Below are positions 63,421 through 64,000 of a stretch of 64,000 bases of DNA, piece after piece. The position numbers and the translations under genes are program-made. The notes under the pieces were generated by a model. The model saw nothing but the letters and a program-made list of their open reading frames with translations, searched no databases and was not told the DNA's origin. The DNA is from Rana temporaria. Taxonomy: Eukaryota; Chordata; Amphibia; Anura; Ranidae. Location of the stretch: contig NC_053489.1 of the NCBI RefSeq assembly GCF_905171775.1, forward strand, positions 332,230,089 through 332,294,088, read 5' to 3'. Numbering within the stretch: position 1 is the stretch's first letter; each line of letters opens with the position of its first letter.

Positions 63421-63797
63421 AGATAAATTAAAAACAGAGATGAAGGCATCAGGAGGCACTTCGGATTGTTTATGGTGAGATAGGGGGAGGGTGGGGAGGG
63501 AGAGGGGGGGAGGGAGGAATGGGGATAAGGTAAAGGAATCGATAGATTGTCTTTCCTATATGAGACCTTAATCAAGTTAAAAAATGAAGGAGTAAATACC
63601 TTTATAAAAAAAAAAAAAAAAAACTTATATATATATACATCTACACATCTTGGAAAGATAAAAGCAATGTAAGAAAAATAACTACACTAATGATGCGAAA
63701 CCTGATTAGAGACGCAAAGGGCTGGCAAACGGAACATGAGCGTATAAACGCATACTCTATGAGGTTGCAGTCTGAAGTGAAAAAAAAAAAAAAAAAA
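63421..63797 (+). other. L1 3' UTR with G-rich tract and poly-A tail
   Basis: A run of GGGGGAGGG/GGGGAGGGAG blocks at 63482-63532 has several G-triplets and could fold as a G-quadruplex, a feature known in mammalian L1 3' UTRs. An inner A-run at about 63607-63624 precedes the terminal 17-A tail. Confidence 0.75.
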
Positions 63798-63812
63798 GGA
63801 ACTCGGATAGAC

Positions 63813-64000
63813 AACTCACATGACTGTTGGTGTTATTATCCAGGAGGTAAACTCTGCTTTGGAGGGACAGGATTGATGGAAAAGGTGGTGGGGTATGCCT
63901 GTATGTCAGGAGCAATTTGAAAGTGAGTATGAGAGATAATAATATTAATGAGAATTCTGATGGTGTGGAGTCATTATGGCTGCAGCTTTAAATGAGTTTA
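63813..64000. other. Flank of the L1 insertion
   Basis: Sequence continuing the pre-insertion locus interrupted at 56421. No gene recognised. Confidence 0.5.

Larger units (their letters stand above)
56422..63797 (+). mobile_element. Full-length, apparently intact L1 retrotransposon
   Basis: The 15-bp target duplication GGAACTCGGATAGAC is perfect at 56407-56421 and 63798-63812. The element starts GGGCTTGCAG, has a long 5' UTR, ORF1, ORF2, a G-rich 3' UTR and a 17-A tail at 63781-63797. Both ORFs are open over their full length. It is the only autonomous-looking retroelement in the window and must be a recent insertion. Confidence 0.95.

Overview
The window is vertebrate nuclear DNA, most likely from a frog of the Ranidae. 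That placement rests on the repeat content: Penelope-like and L1-type retroelements, Tc1-like transposons, hAT and Harbinger MITEs, and the dense foldback repeats that open with a GTACACACGATCGG-like end, which I recall as typical of ranid genomes. Almost the whole 64 kb is mobile DNA, much of it nested. I found no confident single-copy host gene, only one weak candidate terminal exon (30412-30609, minus strand). No rRNA, tRNA or CRISPR array was recognised.

Layout. 1-6966: two Penelope-like element copies joined head to head, one 5'-truncated and inverted, one nearly complete with 112-bp direct pseudo-LTRs and an RT plus GIY-YIG reading frame. 7504-11971: a PIF/Harbinger-like relic with a Myb/SANT gene (minus) and a two-exon MADF-domain gene (plus), divergent around a 154-bp tandem array; no transposase is visible. 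12000-18983: MITEs, foldbacks, a microsatellite and a retroelement leader relic. 19086-21010: a broken L1-type fragment. 21015-26450: a Tc1-like relic split by foldback insertions, one of them split by a solo LTR. 26617-38011: foldbacks, a large 2.5-kb palindrome, hAT and piggyBac-like MITEs and a second Tc1-like relic. 38030-40290: another L1 relic. 41478-48795: an hAT-like element swollen by G-rich minisatellites, into which a young LTR retrotransposon (42972-46208, minus strand) has inserted. 49000-56372: more MITEs and L1 relics. 56422-63797: a full-length, apparently intact L1 with a perfect 15-bp target-site duplication.

The standout is the LTR element at 42972-46208. Its only gene, 550 codons and uninterrupted, begins as a Ty3/gypsy-type Gag with one CCHC zinc knuckle, runs into the start of the protease (stopping at the GLRDS active-site motif) and then continues in frame into about 130 residues that look like HEXIM, the cellular inhibitor of P-TEFb: the arginine-rich 7SK-binding motif, the PYNT-type motif and the C-terminal Cyclin T-binding coiled coil. 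The rest of pol is missing. The LTRs differ by one substitution and two small repeat-tract indels, and a 5-bp target duplication is intact, so it is recent. It would be a retrotransposon that captured a host transcription-elongation regulator, mobilised in trans.

The gene products do not form a host pathway. Functional links are within elements: ORF1p and ORF2p of the intact L1; RT and GIY-YIG endonuclease of the Penelope-like element; Myb and MADF proteins as likely DNA-binding partners of a missing Harbinger transposase.
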